From positions 4,111,660 to 4,175,659 of the forward strand of contig NZ_LN831197.1 in the NCBI RefSeq assembly GCF_001375535.1: DNA of 64,000 nucleotides, written 5' to 3'. The translations under genes and the position numbers were made by a program. Below, in pieces: positions 44,808-54,978 of this stretch. Position 1 is the first letter of the stretch; the number at the start of each line of letters is the position of its first letter. The notes beneath the pieces were generated by a model. That model had not been told where the DNA came from, made no database searches, and saw nothing but the letters and a program-made list of their open reading frames with translations. Source of the DNA: Bacillus niameyensis (lineage in GTDB: Bacteria > Bacillota > Bacilli > Bacillales > Bacillaceae_C).

Positions 44808-46157
44808 ATGTCGAAAAGCTCTATAATAAACAAGTTAAATAGAAATAGAGTCAATATTGACGATCAAAGGTCTTTCAAAATCAAAGAATATGATCCCTTG
44901 GATCTGATCAATCATAGAAGATTTGATATTATGGCGAAATATATATATGGCTGGTTTAAAAAGAACAATATCAACAGTGATTGGGGAAGAAGACTATACG
45001 AGGATCATATTTGGGTTTTTAATCAATATGACGAGGATGATGGTTCCGGAAAAAAAGGAATAGCAGCTTTTTATAACTCATTTGATTCAACTTTGAAATC
45101 AGTGCAACAATTCGGATTTAAGGAAGATGAATCGGTAATTCCTATTAGTATAAATAAAGTGCCATTAGATGGCGCCCATAGGCTTACAGCTGCTCTACTT
45201 TACAATCAAAAAGTAAAAGCGGTTAAAATTAATATGGATGACGTGGATTATAATTATCGCTTTTTTCAAGAAAGGGGCCTGCTAAAAAAATGGTCGGATG
45301 CAATGGCGATGGAATATTGCAAATTAAAGAAGAACACTCACATATTCATTACATTTAATTTCTCGGGAGGAATTAAAAAGACTTTCTTGAATTACGGGTC
45401 TATTTTTTATGAAAAGAAAATAAAGCTTAATAGGTTAGGCTTGCAAAACCTACTAGGTATAGAACTCTTCGATGAAAAATGGTCCGAAGTATTACGAAAA
45501 CTATTTAACAAAGATGAACAGAATTATTATTTGGATGTATTTGTATTAGAACAATCTGGCAAGAAATTCCCTCAACTTACGGAGAACCTAATGTGTCAAA
45601 TGATATATATGAGCAAAAGACATGAACAAACTATTAAACTTGCTCAGAATTTATTAAATGAAAATAGTATCCACTATTTAAATACAGCTCGAATAATAAA
45701 CAACAATAAATTTAAAATGCTCCTCAGTGAATTTAAAAAAAATATTGGTACGGACAATGATAATTATTGTCTTGTTTCCAATGCTGTCATGGCAGCATAT
45801 GGAATTGGGTGTTGTGAAGAATTGTCTTGTATCCGTTTTAATCGAAAACCTAATAGTATAAAAAATGCCGTCCTAGTTACTTATGATAAAGGAGATGATG
45901 TAATTTACAATCCTGAAAATCATTTTTACTATGATGGCATCAAATTTGCTACTTTAAATGTGGTAAAGGCGATGAAGCAAAAGAGTAAGAACTTACAGAA
46001 TTGGCGATATATAAGGGCAATTAATAAATTTAATAGAAAACACCCCAATTATGATGTTCGTATAGTGGTTTATAGATTCAAAAAACAAATGACAATAACC
46101 AGAATAAAAGCATCTTCGATTAAACAACGTCTTATACAATTATTAACTAAGCGGTGA
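44808..46157 (+). CDS. Unrecognised protein with a ParB/Srx-like motif and a degenerate nucleotidyltransferase-like end
   Basis: 449 aa from the ATG at 44808 (GTGGAG upstream). Around residue 105-130, ISINKVPLDGAHRLTAALLY resembles the DGxHR phosphate-binding motif of the ParB/sulfiredoxin fold, which includes small-molecule kinases. The C-terminal part (YCLVSNAVMAAYGI, DVIYNPENHFYYDGIKFATLNVVKAMKQKS) resembles nucleotidyltransferase-like domains of capsule loci, but the expected DxD is replaced by EELSC. Cytoplasmic, with no membrane segment. Position suggests modification of the polysaccharide with a phospho group; this is inference. Confidence 0.6.
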   Translation: MSKSSIINKLNRNRVNIDDQRSFKIKEYDPLDLINHRRFDIMAKYIYGWFKKNNINSDWGRRLYEDHIWVFNQYDEDDGSGKKGIAAFYNSFDSTLKSVQQFGFKEDESVIPISINKVPLDGAHRLTAALLYNQKVKAVKINMDDVDYNYRFFQERGLLKKWSDAMAMEYCKLKKNTHIFITFNFSGGIKKTFLNYGSIFYEKKIKLNRLGLQNLLGIELFDEKWSEVLRKLFNKDEQNYYLDVFVLEQSGKKFPQLTENLMCQMIYMSKRHEQTIKLAQNLLNENSIHYLNTARIINNNKFKMLLSEFKKNIGTDNDNYCLVSNAVMAAYGIGCCEELSCIRFNRKPNSIKNAVLVTYDKGDDVIYNPENHFYYDGIKFATLNVVKAMKQKSKNLQNWRYIRAINKFNRKHPNYDVRIVVYRFKKQMTITRIKASSIKQRLIQLLTKR

Positions 46158-46161
46158 TGGA

Positions 46162-47352
46162 ATGAAAAAGAATATCTTGTTTGTAATCGATTCGTTAGAT
46201 TGCGCTGGGGCTGAAAAGAGCCTTGTTACACTATTGTCTTTACTGGATTATTCGAAGTTTTCTGTGGACCTAATGCTTTTTGGACATGGCGGAGCATTAG
46301 AAAAATTAGTTCCAAAGGATGTCAATATATTAAGGCCTTTGGAGTATACTGCTTTTGCAAAGCTTAGTTTAACAGCAGCTGCAAAGTATTCAATAAGAAA
46401 AGGAAACTCAAAATTTCTGGTTGCAAGATTCAAATATTCAACTCGAATCCGTCGAAAACAATATCAAAATCGTCAAGTTGCTAGAATTTATTGGCAATGT
46501 ATTGGGAGTGTTATTGAAAATAACCCGAAGACATATGATACTGCCATTAGTTACGCACAAGGCGTCCCTACATTCTATGTTGCTGAGAAGGTCGTTGCGA
46601 AGAATAAATATGCTTGGGTAAATGTAACCTATCGCTTAGAAGAAAAGGATAAACAATTTCAGAAGAAATACTATGATCAATTTGATAAGGTTGTTGCCGT
46701 TTCTGATAGTGCAAAAGAAATATTCTTGGAGACATTTCCACAATATTCAAAGCTAATAGAAGTTATCTACGATATTAATGATCATCAGTTTATTTCTAAC
46801 ATGGCTGAAATGGGAAGTGGATATGATGATCAATACACCGGGCTCAGAATCCTCACGATTGGCAGATTTGCATTTCAAAAAGGGTATGATATCGCATTGA
46901 AAGCTTGCAAAATTCTAAAGGATAAGGAAGTTAATTTCAAGTGGTATGCATTAGGAAAAGGCCCTTTGGAAAGTGAGATCAAGCAGAAGATCAAAGAATA
47001 TGGCCTTTCAAACCACTTTATTCTATTAGGTGTGAAAGAAAACCCATATCCTTACATTAAAAATTCTCATATTTATGTGCAGACATCAAGGTTTGAGGGC
47101 TTTGGTCTAGCAATTGCTGAAGCGCGTATGTTAAATATTCCAGTTATTACAACCAGATTTGATGCTGTTTATAATCAGATGGTTCAAGAAAAAAACGGTC
47201 TTGTTGTAGATATGGATGCGGAGGCTGTATGTGAAGGGATTCTGAAATTAATTAACAATCAACATTTAAAAGAGGAAATTATTCGTTACTTGCGTACAGA
47301 GAAAAAGGGCAATGTAGAGGAAATTAAAAAGTTTTATCAATTGATTGGATGA
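46162..47352 (+). CDS. Glycosyltransferase (GT4 family)
   Basis: 396 aa. ILFVIDSLDCAGAEKSLVTLLSLL, then ILTIGRFAFQKGYDIALKA, WYALGKGPLE and HIYVQTSRFEGFGLAIAEARMLNIP with the EX7E donor motif. Paralogue of the genes at 38392 and 47349. Overlaps the next gene by 4 nt. Acceptor and sugar unknown. Confidence 0.88.
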   Translation: MKKNILFVIDSLDCAGAEKSLVTLLSLLDYSKFSVDLMLFGHGGALEKLVPKDVNILRPLEYTAFAKLSLTAAAKYSIRKGNSKFLVARFKYSTRIRRKQYQNRQVARIYWQCIGSVIENNPKTYDTAISYAQGVPTFYVAEKVVAKNKYAWVNVTYRLEEKDKQFQKKYYDQFDKVVAVSDSAKEIFLETFPQYSKLIEVIYDINDHQFISNMAEMGSGYDDQYTGLRILTIGRFAFQKGYDIALKACKILKDKEVNFKWYALGKGPLESEIKQKIKEYGLSNHFILLGVKENPYPYIKNSHIYVQTSRFEGFGLAIAEARMLNIPVITTRFDAVYNQMVQEKNGLVVDMDAEAVCEGILKLINNQHLKEEIIRYLRTEKKGNVEEIKKFYQLIG

Positions 47353-48503
47353 TGAAGATGGAAAAAAAGGAAAAAGTACTATTCATGCTCATTAATATGA
47401 ACATTGGTGGAACTGAAAAAGCATTGCTGAATATGATTGCAGAAATGCCGAGAGAAAAATTTGAAATAACGATCCTCTTATTAGAGAAGTATGGTGGTTT
47501 CTTAAATTCCATTCCTAGCGATGTGAATGTCCAATACTTTAGGGGATATGACAAAATAAAAAAACACCTAAATTCTCCTTTACATTTAACGGCTGTGGAA
47601 TTTCTAAAAAAAGGCAGATTGATAAAGACATTTATCTTCGCACTATTCTATATTATTTCTAAGCTGAAAAAAGAGAAAAGTATTTTTTTCAATTACATGT
47701 TGAAGGACTATCCTATAGAAAAAGACGAATACGATACTGCCATAGCTTATGCAGGTCCTATGGATTTCATAAGCTATTTTATTGTTCATAAAACCATCGC
47801 CAAAAGGAAGATTCAATGGATTCACTTTGATGTGACAAAAATTCAGTTTAATAAGTATTTTGCAACAAGAGTCTATAAACACTTTAGCGATATTTTTATT
47901 GTTTCAAGAACAGGAAAGGAAAAACTGGCTCATATTCTACCAAGTTTAAGTGGAAAGATGAGTGTTTATCCAAATAAAATATCGACAAAACTAGTTCAGT
48001 CTATGGCAGAAGCTGGTATAGGATTTGAGGATGGCTTTACAGGGATTCGGATCTTGACAGTTGGTAGACTGAGTGAAGAAAAGGGGCAAGATTTAGCCAT
48101 ACGTGTGATGGAAAAGCTGAGAAGTAAGGAATGGAATGTGAGATGGTATTGTATCGGTGATGGTTCAGCACGAAAAGAGTATGAGCACTTAATCAACTCG
48201 CTTCATTTGGAAAAAGATTTTATCCTTTTGGGGGCACATATCAATCCTTATCCTTTTATGAAAGAATGTGATATTTACGTCCAACCTTCTCGTCACGAAG
48301 GATACTGCATAACACTTGCTGAAGCAAGATGCTTTCATCATCCAATTATTAGTACCGATTTTACTGGTGCCAGTGAGCAGTTAAAAAATGCTGAAACGAG
48401 CTATATCGTTGATTTTAATGAGAAGCAAATGTTTGATGCTGTTTGCCGAGTAATCAATAACAATTTTATAAGCGCACCTAGGAAAGAATGTTCCATCAAG
48501 TAA
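47349..48503 (+). CDS. Glycosyltransferase (GT4 family)
   Basis: 384 aa, ATG overlapping the stop of the previous gene. INMNIGGTEKALLNMIAEM, ILTVGRLSEEKGQDLAIRV, WYCIGDGSARKE, DIYVQPSRHEGYCITLAEARCF. Third member of the local paralogue set, suggesting at least three related linkages or a duplication series in the repeat-unit pathway. Confidence 0.88.
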   Translation: MMKMEKKEKVLFMLINMNIGGTEKALLNMIAEMPREKFEITILLLEKYGGFLNSIPSDVNVQYFRGYDKIKKHLNSPLHLTAVEFLKKGRLIKTFIFALFYIISKLKKEKSIFFNYMLKDYPIEKDEYDTAIAYAGPMDFISYFIVHKTIAKRKIQWIHFDVTKIQFNKYFATRVYKHFSDIFIVSRTGKEKLAHILPSLSGKMSVYPNKISTKLVQSMAEAGIGFEDGFTGIRILTVGRLSEEKGQDLAIRVMEKLRSKEWNVRWYCIGDGSARKEYEHLINSLHLEKDFILLGAHINPYPFMKECDIYVQPSRHEGYCITLAEARCFHHPIISTDFTGASEQLKNAETSYIVDFNEKQMFDAVCRVINNNFISAPRKECSIK

Positions 48504-48522
48504 AGATAAAGGCGTGAAGAAT

Positions 48523-50292
48523 TTGAAAAGCACAATCAAGAATCTGTTAATGCTTTTTAATAGAAGAGAAAAAAAGAAGTTAATTATCTTATTTATTATG
48601 ATTGCCTTAGCCGCTGTGTTCGAAACAGTTGGAATAGGCTTAATAGTACCCTTTGTCGGAATTATAACTAATCCAAGTGTTATTCAAGAAAATGAAATCT
48701 TAGCGTATGTTTTTCATTCTTTACAGTTTAAATCTGACCATTCATTCATGGTATTTTCAGTCATCATTTTACTAATCATCTTTGTTTTAAAGAATTTTTA
48801 TCTTTTATTTTTTCAATATGCTCAGTTTCGGGTAATACTCAACCAGCAAGTAAAACTCTCGCAGAGGTTGTTAAAAGAATATTTAACGAAGTCTTATACT
48901 TTCCACTTACAGAGAAACTCTTCTAGTTTATTACGGAACGTCAATGAAGAAGTTTCCAAAGTTTTTCAGGGAATTATCTTATCCAGTTTTCAATTATTCA
49001 CAGAAATACTCGTTATTATTTGTATTTTGAGCTTATTACTATTGACAGCTTTTAAGGTAACTATTATTGCTTCTATCCTTTTAGGTGGGAGTGTTTTTTT
49101 ATTTTTTAAGGTGTTCCGGAAAAAAATAACTGTTTTAGGAAAAGAACAACAAAAAGTAAATGGAGCAGTGATTAAGTGGGTCAATCAAGGATTAGGAGCT
49201 AGTAAGGAAGTAAAAGTGTCTGGAAAAGAAGATTTCTTTGTAGAGTCATACAGAAAATATAGCCAAATAAAGGCGAATAATAGTCGTTACATGAAGATGT
49301 TGGAACAAGTTCCAAGATTATTTATTGAAACTTTGCTTGTATCGATCATATTAGTGTCTATGTTATTGATTATTTTTCAAGGGACAGACACAACTCAGCT
49401 TGTATCAACCATGGCATTGTTTGCAATGGCTGCGTTTCGTCTTATGCCTTCTATAACTCGAGTTGTTGCACTCGTGACAACTATAAGGTACAGCCAGCCT
49501 GCATTGACTGTAATTTGTGAAGATTTATTAGGAGAACAGAACGAACTGTCTAAAGCAACAACAATTCTACCAACATTCAATAATGAGGAAAAGTATTATA
49601 AGAATTCTATTGAATTAAGAGGGGTTTCATTCCGCTATCCAGAACAAAAAGAACTATCGGTTAAAAATGTTTCACTCTCTATCCCTATTGGCCAATCTGT
49701 TGCCTTTATAGGTGAATCCGGTGCCGGGAAGACAACGATTGTTGACATCATTTTAGGATTATTTGAGCCAGAAAAAGGTGAAATATGGATAGACGGAAAA
49801 CCACTATCGCAACAAAAAGAGATATGGCAACAAAAAATAGGGTATATTCCACAGTCTATATTTTTGTCGGATGACAACATTAGAGGGAATGTCGCTTTTG
49901 GAGTTGATCCACATTTGATAGATGATGTTGAAGTATGGAGAGCATTAGAACAGGCTCAATTAAAAGACTTTATACAAAGTCTTCCAAATGGATTAGAAAC
50001 TACCGTCGGTGAACGCGGTGTAAAACTTTCAGGTGGACAAAGACAACGAATTGGAATTGCCCGTGCATTGTATCACAATCCTGAAATATTATTTATGGAT
50101 GAGGCAACATCTGCATTAGATAATGAAACCGAAAAAGAAATCATGAAAGCAATTGATGGACTAAAAGGAGAAAAGACACTCATTATCATCGCCCATCGTT
50201 TAAGTACAATTGCAAATTGTGACATCATCTTCAAAATTGCTCGTGGAGAGTTGGAATCGATTCAGAACAAGCTAGAAAGGTCCGTTATTTAA
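48523..50292 (+). CDS. PglK-like ABC flippase for lipid-linked oligosaccharide
   Basis: 589 aa from TTG 48523 (a GTG at 48514 abuts the ribosome site). Six N-terminal membrane helices beginning FETVGIGLIVPFVGI, then an ATP-binding domain: Walker A GESGAGKTTI, YIPQSIFLSDDNIRGNVAFG, signature LSGGQRQRIGIARAL, Walker B ILFMDEATSALD. The pattern resembles Campylobacter PglK, which flips undecaprenyl-linked glycans. No Wzx/EpsK-type flippase was found in the operon, so this protein probably replaces it. Confidence 0.8.
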   Translation: MKSTIKNLLMLFNRREKKKLIILFIMIALAAVFETVGIGLIVPFVGIITNPSVIQENEILAYVFHSLQFKSDHSFMVFSVIILLIIFVLKNFYLLFFQYAQFRVILNQQVKLSQRLLKEYLTKSYTFHLQRNSSSLLRNVNEEVSKVFQGIILSSFQLFTEILVIICILSLLLLTAFKVTIIASILLGGSVFLFFKVFRKKITVLGKEQQKVNGAVIKWVNQGLGASKEVKVSGKEDFFVESYRKYSQIKANNSRYMKMLEQVPRLFIETLLVSIILVSMLLIIFQGTDTTQLVSTMALFAMAAFRLMPSITRVVALVTTIRYSQPALTVICEDLLGEQNELSKATTILPTFNNEEKYYKNSIELRGVSFRYPEQKELSVKNVSLSIPIGQSVAFIGESGAGKTTIVDIILGLFEPEKGEIWIDGKPLSQQKEIWQQKIGYIPQSIFLSDDNIRGNVAFGVDPHLIDDVEVWRALEQAQLKDFIQSLPNGLETTVGERGVKLSGGQRQRIGIARALYHNPEILFMDEATSALDNETEKEIMKAIDGLKGEKTLIIIAHRLSTIANCDIIFKIARGELESIQNKLERSVI

Positions 50293-50369
50293 AGTTAGGA
50301 TTCAGAAATTCAATAGTATCTTAACCATCTATTATCTAGTATCCCTAAATTTATTTGAGGTGAATCTAT

Positions 50370-51500
50370 GTGAAGCGAAAAAAAGTATTGGTTAATGCAT
50401 ACTTCGCTAAGAACTTAGGTGATGATCTATTTTTAAAAGTATTAATAGATCGATACCCTAAAACTAGTTGGTATTTAATGACACCAAACAAGGGTTATAA
50501 CAAACTGTTCAAAAACTATCAGAATGTCCAAATCATTCGGACAATGGATGTTAATTTAGGTATTAGAAAGATCAATTTATTCAATAAAATGAATGAAAGT
50601 ATTCTGAACTATCGTAGATATGACGCCTTAGTTAACATTGGGGGATCCATCTTTATGGAGAGCTCCAATTGGGAAGAAAGTTTGGAAATAAGAAGTCAGC
50701 TTCCGAAAAAATTTAAACAAGCAAATAAGCAATCATTTATTATAGGCGCTAATTTTGGACCATTTACGGATAAACAATTTGTAAATAAACATCGAGAGTT
50801 TTTTGAGTTGTTTGATGACATTTGTTTTAGGGATATCTATTCTTATAACCTTTTTAAAAAATCTAGCAATGTAAGATATGCTCCAGATGTTGTATTTAAT
50901 TTACATTCTCAGGAAAGAGATAAGGAAAAATGTATTGGATTCTCCTTAATTAGCCTTGAAAATAGAAAAGATCTAAAACAGTATGCGGATATATTTTGTA
51001 TGAAAATGATTCAGCTAGTTGAAAGGTATATCGAGGATGGGTATAAGATTAAACTATTTTCCTTCTGTGAAAAAGAAGGTGATTTAAAAATAAGTAATTA
51101 TATAAAAGAAAATATATCATCCAATTACAAGGAACTGATAAGTGTTTTTAATTACGAAGAAAATATCGAATTATTCCTCGAAGAATTTAAAAGATGTGAA
51201 ACAATTGTGGGGGCTAGATTTCATTCTATTATTTTAGCGTTATTATTTAAACAAGGGGTATTTCCGATTATTTACAGCGATAAGACTTTTAATGTTTTAA
51301 AAGACTTAGATATGAATAAACTGTACTGTCACATTCGGGATATGGATGCTATAGATGTTAATAATGTGGTTAAAAATGCTTCTTACAATATCTTTAATAA
51401 AGTAGGAGTTTTTCAGCAGTCTGAACAACAATTTAAAATGCTTGATGAATTACTAATAGGAAAAAAAATCAGGAAGGGCAGTAAGATTAATGAATCCTAA
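50370..51500 (+). CDS. Polysaccharide pyruvyl transferase family protein
   Basis: 376 aa from GTG 50370 (GAGGTGA 8 nt upstream; the nearby ATG runs into a stop). VNAYFAKNLGDDLFLKVL, NIGGSIFMESSNWEE, FIIGANFGPF, CFRDIYSYNLFKKS and the C-terminal VGARFHSIILALLF are the PS_pyruv_trans pattern (CsaB/EpsO/WcaK). It adds a pyruvate ketal from phosphoenolpyruvate to a sugar, giving negative charge. Comparable to EpsO in function, not order. Confidence 0.88.
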   Translation: MKRKKVLVNAYFAKNLGDDLFLKVLIDRYPKTSWYLMTPNKGYNKLFKNYQNVQIIRTMDVNLGIRKINLFNKMNESILNYRRYDALVNIGGSIFMESSNWEESLEIRSQLPKKFKQANKQSFIIGANFGPFTDKQFVNKHREFFELFDDICFRDIYSYNLFKKSSNVRYAPDVVFNLHSQERDKEKCIGFSLISLENRKDLKQYADIFCMKMIQLVERYIEDGYKIKLFSFCEKEGDLKISNYIKENISSNYKELISVFNYEENIELFLEEFKRCETIVGARFHSIILALLFKQGVFPIIYSDKTFNVLKDLDMNKLYCHIRDMDAIDVNNVVKNASYNIFNKVGVFQQSEQQFKMLDELLIGKKIRKGSKINES

Positions 51501-52509
51501 AATTAGCATTATTGTCCCTATTTATAACGTTGAGGATTATTTACACCAAAGTATTAGTTCTATCTTAAATCAAACCTTTAAGGACTTCGAACTCATCCTT
51601 GTTAATGATGGTTCCACTGATAAATGCGGTGAAATTTGTGATGAATACGCACGTCAGGATAGCAGACTAAAAGTGATTCATAAAGAAAATGGGGGTGTCT
51701 CCTCAGCACGTAATCGAGGTATTGATGCTGCGAAGGGGGAATATATTGGTTATGTTGATCCTGATGATGAAATTGAACCACAAATGTATGAACTGCTCGT
51801 AAATCAAGCAATTCGAACTAATGCAGATATGGTTGTTTGTCAAATGAAAACGATCAACTTAAACACCAACACTATTTCGGTTTCATCAGTCTGTGATGAA
51901 GGGGTACTTGATAAAAAAGGGATAAAAGAAAAAATCATCCCAGCTATTCTTGATAAAAAATATTTTAGTCTTCTTTCGTGTGCTAATAAATTGTATAGAA
52001 AGTCTTGGTTGGTTAAAGAAGAATTTAGATTCGATGAGGAAAAAAGCCACGGAGAAGATGTCCGTTTGAACTTCAAGTTACTAACTCATATTAATTGCAT
52101 TGTTTTTGTCAGTAAGCCACTTTATATTTATTATATTCGTCCACGAAGTTCTCTAACACAAATGTTTAGAGAGGACTTATATGAATATATTGTGGATACT
52201 AAGAATTCCGCGTTATTTTTATGTGATCAATACAAATTGGAACATCTTAAGGCGAAATGGATAACTGAGTATATAAATAATACTTTAAATTATTTAGAAA
52301 GTGTTATAACTTCAAATTTAGAGGCACGTAGGAAAGAGGGAATACTGAAGAGAATTATGGAGGACCAAAACTTTATTCAGTTATTACATAATTATCAAGC
52401 TTCTTCATCTTTCCATCGTCTCTTGAAACGGTTGTGCTTAAATAAGAGCAGGTTAATCATTCAATTAGTAGTGAAAGCAAAGTTCATATTAAGAAAAATC
52501 ACTGCTTAA
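51490..52509 (+). CDS. Glycosyltransferase family 2
   Basis: 339 aa. KISIIVPIYNVEDYLHQSISSIL, LILVNDGSTDKCG, KENGGVSSARN, YVDPDDEIEPQ with the metal motif DPDDE, and NKLYRKSWL. Overlaps the pyruvyl transferase by 11 nt. Last gene of the eps operon; a weak hairpin (GGAAATG/CATTTCC, 52531-52571) follows before the convergent beta-helix gene. Confidence 0.87.
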   Translation: MNPKISIIVPIYNVEDYLHQSISSILNQTFKDFELILVNDGSTDKCGEICDEYARQDSRLKVIHKENGGVSSARNRGIDAAKGEYIGYVDPDDEIEPQMYELLVNQAIRTNADMVVCQMKTINLNTNTISVSSVCDEGVLDKKGIKEKIIPAILDKKYFSLLSCANKLYRKSWLVKEEFRFDEEKSHGEDVRLNFKLLTHINCIVFVSKPLYIYYIRPRSSLTQMFREDLYEYIVDTKNSALFLCDQYKLEHLKAKWITEYINNTLNYLESVITSNLEARRKEGILKRIMEDQNFIQLLHNYQASSSFHRLLKRLCLNKSRLIIQLVVKAKFILRKITA

Positions 52510-52585
52510 TTCACATCTTTGCATTTAAGGAATAAGGAAATGCGATTAGAAATGTAAATTATCACATTTCCATATGGTCATATGT

Positions 52586-54622
52586 TTATTTATCAATATT
52601 ATCTTTTGTAAGATGATTTTCTTGTAATTTCACACTTGCATTATCTAGGTAATTATCTATAAATATGATAGGTATAGTAGAACCAGCACTAATAGCAGCC
52701 ATTTTACCTTTGGAAAGGAAACTATTTTCTTTTACTAATACTGTGCCAGAGACTGCGATAGAGCTACGGATATCTATCATAGATTGATTATTTCCATTCA
52801 GATAACGAAGTATATTGTTTGAAAGAATAATATCTTTCCATTCTCCCATCATAAAAAACGCAGATGTTGAATCAATGGGATTTATAAAGTGACAATTGCT
52901 TATCTTAAAGAAATCTGATTTTATTTCTTGGCCTATATAAAAAAGCGGTCGTGTATCCCACTCAAAATAGCAATTAATCAAATCATAGCTGCCTTTAGGT
53001 GTATTTTGACTAAGGCTAAGCCTGCCACAATTGATAAATTTACAACCATTGTACACACCTGGAGCAAGTTGGGTAATTCTGTCACCTTTATGCTTTATAT
53101 TTTCAAATGTAACATTTTCTAATAACCAATTATGCGCTCCACTGATCACAACTGTAAAGGCCTCTTTACCACTGCCATTAAAGGTACAATTGGAAATAGT
53201 TTGTGGTTCAGCTCCCAAAACTAAAGGAGCACCTGGATTAACGGATTCAATGGCAAAATCATTGTCAAACAAGAATCTACAATCGTTCACCTGTGCGACG
53301 TTAGGTTTGTTTTTTTCAATGTTGATTGGGCTATTATGAAACAAACAATTATCTACTATTACTACCCCACTTCCGTTTAGACGTGTTCTAGAGTGATAAA
53401 GATGGTTATTGGTAAATACGATCTCCCCAGTCAACCGCGGGCCGCAATTTATAAAATGATTATTCTCAACAACTGCCTTGTCGACACCATCATTAATAGT
53501 AAAAATATCACCACGAATTTTATTGTTGGTAATGTTGATATGTCTCCCAGCAACGGCGATAATATTATAGCTTTTATTATCGTATATGTTGTTACCATCT
53601 AGATAAATATATTGGTTTATATCGTATCCATCTTCAATATCGATCGCACCTTGGGGAGCTGTTCCACTTATATGATGGATTTCGCAACCACGCACATAAC
53701 AGTGTTTCATACCGCAAATGGCAATACCTAAGCGGCGGCAGTGGTGGAGATTACAATTTTCAATATAGATATGTTTAGGAAATTGAGGCGTCCGAATTGT
53801 AATCGTGTTTCCTTTTACAGAGGGAATGGTGGATTGGTGCAGAACCACTTTAGCATATGCAGCACCTGTTGGTACCTCGACTTCATCAAAAAAGTGGAGT
53901 TCTGTAGTGGAGCTTAGAAAGGTGTCATCATCTTTATAAAAAATAACATCGTAGGTGTTGGTTGTGATCTCGCTTCCAATTCCGCCATAACTATCACCGT
54001 AAAGCCCGAAATAACCAGTATTAATAATTTGTGTGATCATGGGGATTTTTACCTTAGAACGAATACGATTTGCATCAGAGGTTAAAGTTCCGTTAGAAGT
54101 GTTGATACCGCCTACTTCCATATTCCCAGCGAGCTTTGGAAAAGTTCCTCCAATACCACCAAACGATGTTATTCCGATAATGGCGTCACCTGTTGTACCA
54201 GAAATATCTAAGTTATCCATTGTAATATACTCTACTCCATGTCTTAATTCTATACCTACACCGAACTCATGGGTTCCACCACTTGAGTAGTTATGAACAT
54301 GCCTGTCACCGACTAATTTTCCATTTGTAATCCGGGAATTTTGTTGTTTGTTTTGGAATAAGACAATCGCATATTTTGGCAGGGCATTATCTCTAATTCT
54401 AAACGTTGCTCCACCTAAATTGAGTGTCATATTACTTAGAGGTTGAATAGGGTTATTTTCATCGATTAAATAGGTTCCTTTTGGAATAACGACCTCTGTA
54501 TATCCTTGCTGAGAAGCCCATATTAAGGCATCGTTTATTCCCTTCGATGTTTGAACTGCATCTGTTCCGTCATTTTTTATTTTCCAGCGATCTAATTCAA
54601 TTAAATACGAGCCAGCTTGCAT
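52586..54622 (-). CDS. Right-handed beta-helix protein (pectate-lyase superfamily), no signal peptide
   Basis: 678 aa. Starts with LIELDRWKIKNDGTDAVQTS and GINDALIWASQQGYTEVVIPKGTYLI, the Pectate_lyase_3 N-cap, followed by repeated beta-helix rungs (IYIENCNLHHC, ITNNKIRG, AVVENNHFIN). No signal sequence; the start at 54622 has GGAAGTGAT upstream. Homologous in its N-cap to the exported 715-aa protein at 59544. Polysaccharide lyases and phage tail-spike enzymes share this fold. An exopolysaccharide-degrading or assembly role is inferred from position. Divergent from the lasso exporter, so their 356-bp shared region may regulate both. Confidence 0.82.
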   Translation of the reverse strand: MQAGSYLIELDRWKIKNDGTDAVQTSKGINDALIWASQQGYTEVVIPKGTYLIDENNPIQPLSNMTLNLGGATFRIRDNALPKYAIVLFQNKQQNSRITNGKLVGDRHVHNYSSGGTHEFGVGIELRHGVEYITMDNLDISGTTGDAIIGITSFGGIGGTFPKLAGNMEVGGINTSNGTLTSDANRIRSKVKIPMITQIINTGYFGLYGDSYGGIGSEITTNTYDVIFYKDDDTFLSSTTELHFFDEVEVPTGAAYAKVVLHQSTIPSVKGNTITIRTPQFPKHIYIENCNLHHCRRLGIAICGMKHCYVRGCEIHHISGTAPQGAIDIEDGYDINQYIYLDGNNIYDNKSYNIIAVAGRHINITNNKIRGDIFTINDGVDKAVVENNHFINCGPRLTGEIVFTNNHLYHSRTRLNGSGVVIVDNCLFHNSPINIEKNKPNVAQVNDCRFLFDNDFAIESVNPGAPLVLGAEPQTISNCTFNGSGKEAFTVVISGAHNWLLENVTFENIKHKGDRITQLAPGVYNGCKFINCGRLSLSQNTPKGSYDLINCYFEWDTRPLFYIGQEIKSDFFKISNCHFINPIDSTSAFFMMGEWKDIILSNNILRYLNGNNQSMIDIRSSIAVSGTVLVKENSFLSKGKMAAISAGSTIPIIFIDNYLDNASVKLQENHLTKDNIDK

Positions 54623-54839
54623 AGGATCACTTCCTTATATTTTATTGGTTCAAAATTATTACTACACACAACTGTCGTTGGATCAAGATACTTTCAAATA
54701 GGTGTACCTAGGATTCCCCTTTATTAATACTATTCAAAGGAAGTAACGGGGGAAGGGCATGTAAACTGAAGAGGATATCTCATTTTTTTTAGTGAAGTAG
54801 GGCAAGTGTTGAATGATTAGAATTTTTAATAAAAACTTA

Positions 54840-54895
54840 TTGACTAATAAATGGAATAGGGCTATAGTAATACTGTAATGTTCCTTATTAAGAAC
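54840..54895 (+). promoter_or_regulatory. Promoter of the lasso exporter with SinR-type operator O1
   Basis: TTGACT (54840-54845), 17-bp spacer, TATAGT (54863-54868). GTTCCTTATTAAGAAC at 54880-54895 covers the predicted start of transcription. The rest of the 356-bp region 54623-54978 is A/T-rich; no clear reverse promoter for the beta-helix gene was found. Confidence 0.75.
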
Positions 54896-54945
54896 AATAT
54901 ATTCAGTGTAAATATAAAAACAAGGCTATTTTTTATACCTTTACC

Positions 54946-54961
54946 GTTCGTTATAAAGAAT
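54946..54961 (+). promoter_or_regulatory. SinR-type operator O2 before the lasso exporter
   Basis: GTTCGTTATAAAGAAT: outer bases slightly degenerate. It begins 66 bp after O1 and ends 17 nt before the ATG at 54979, next to the AGGGGG ribosome site. Confidence 0.6.
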
Positions 54962-54978
54962 AAATTAGGGGGAGCCAC

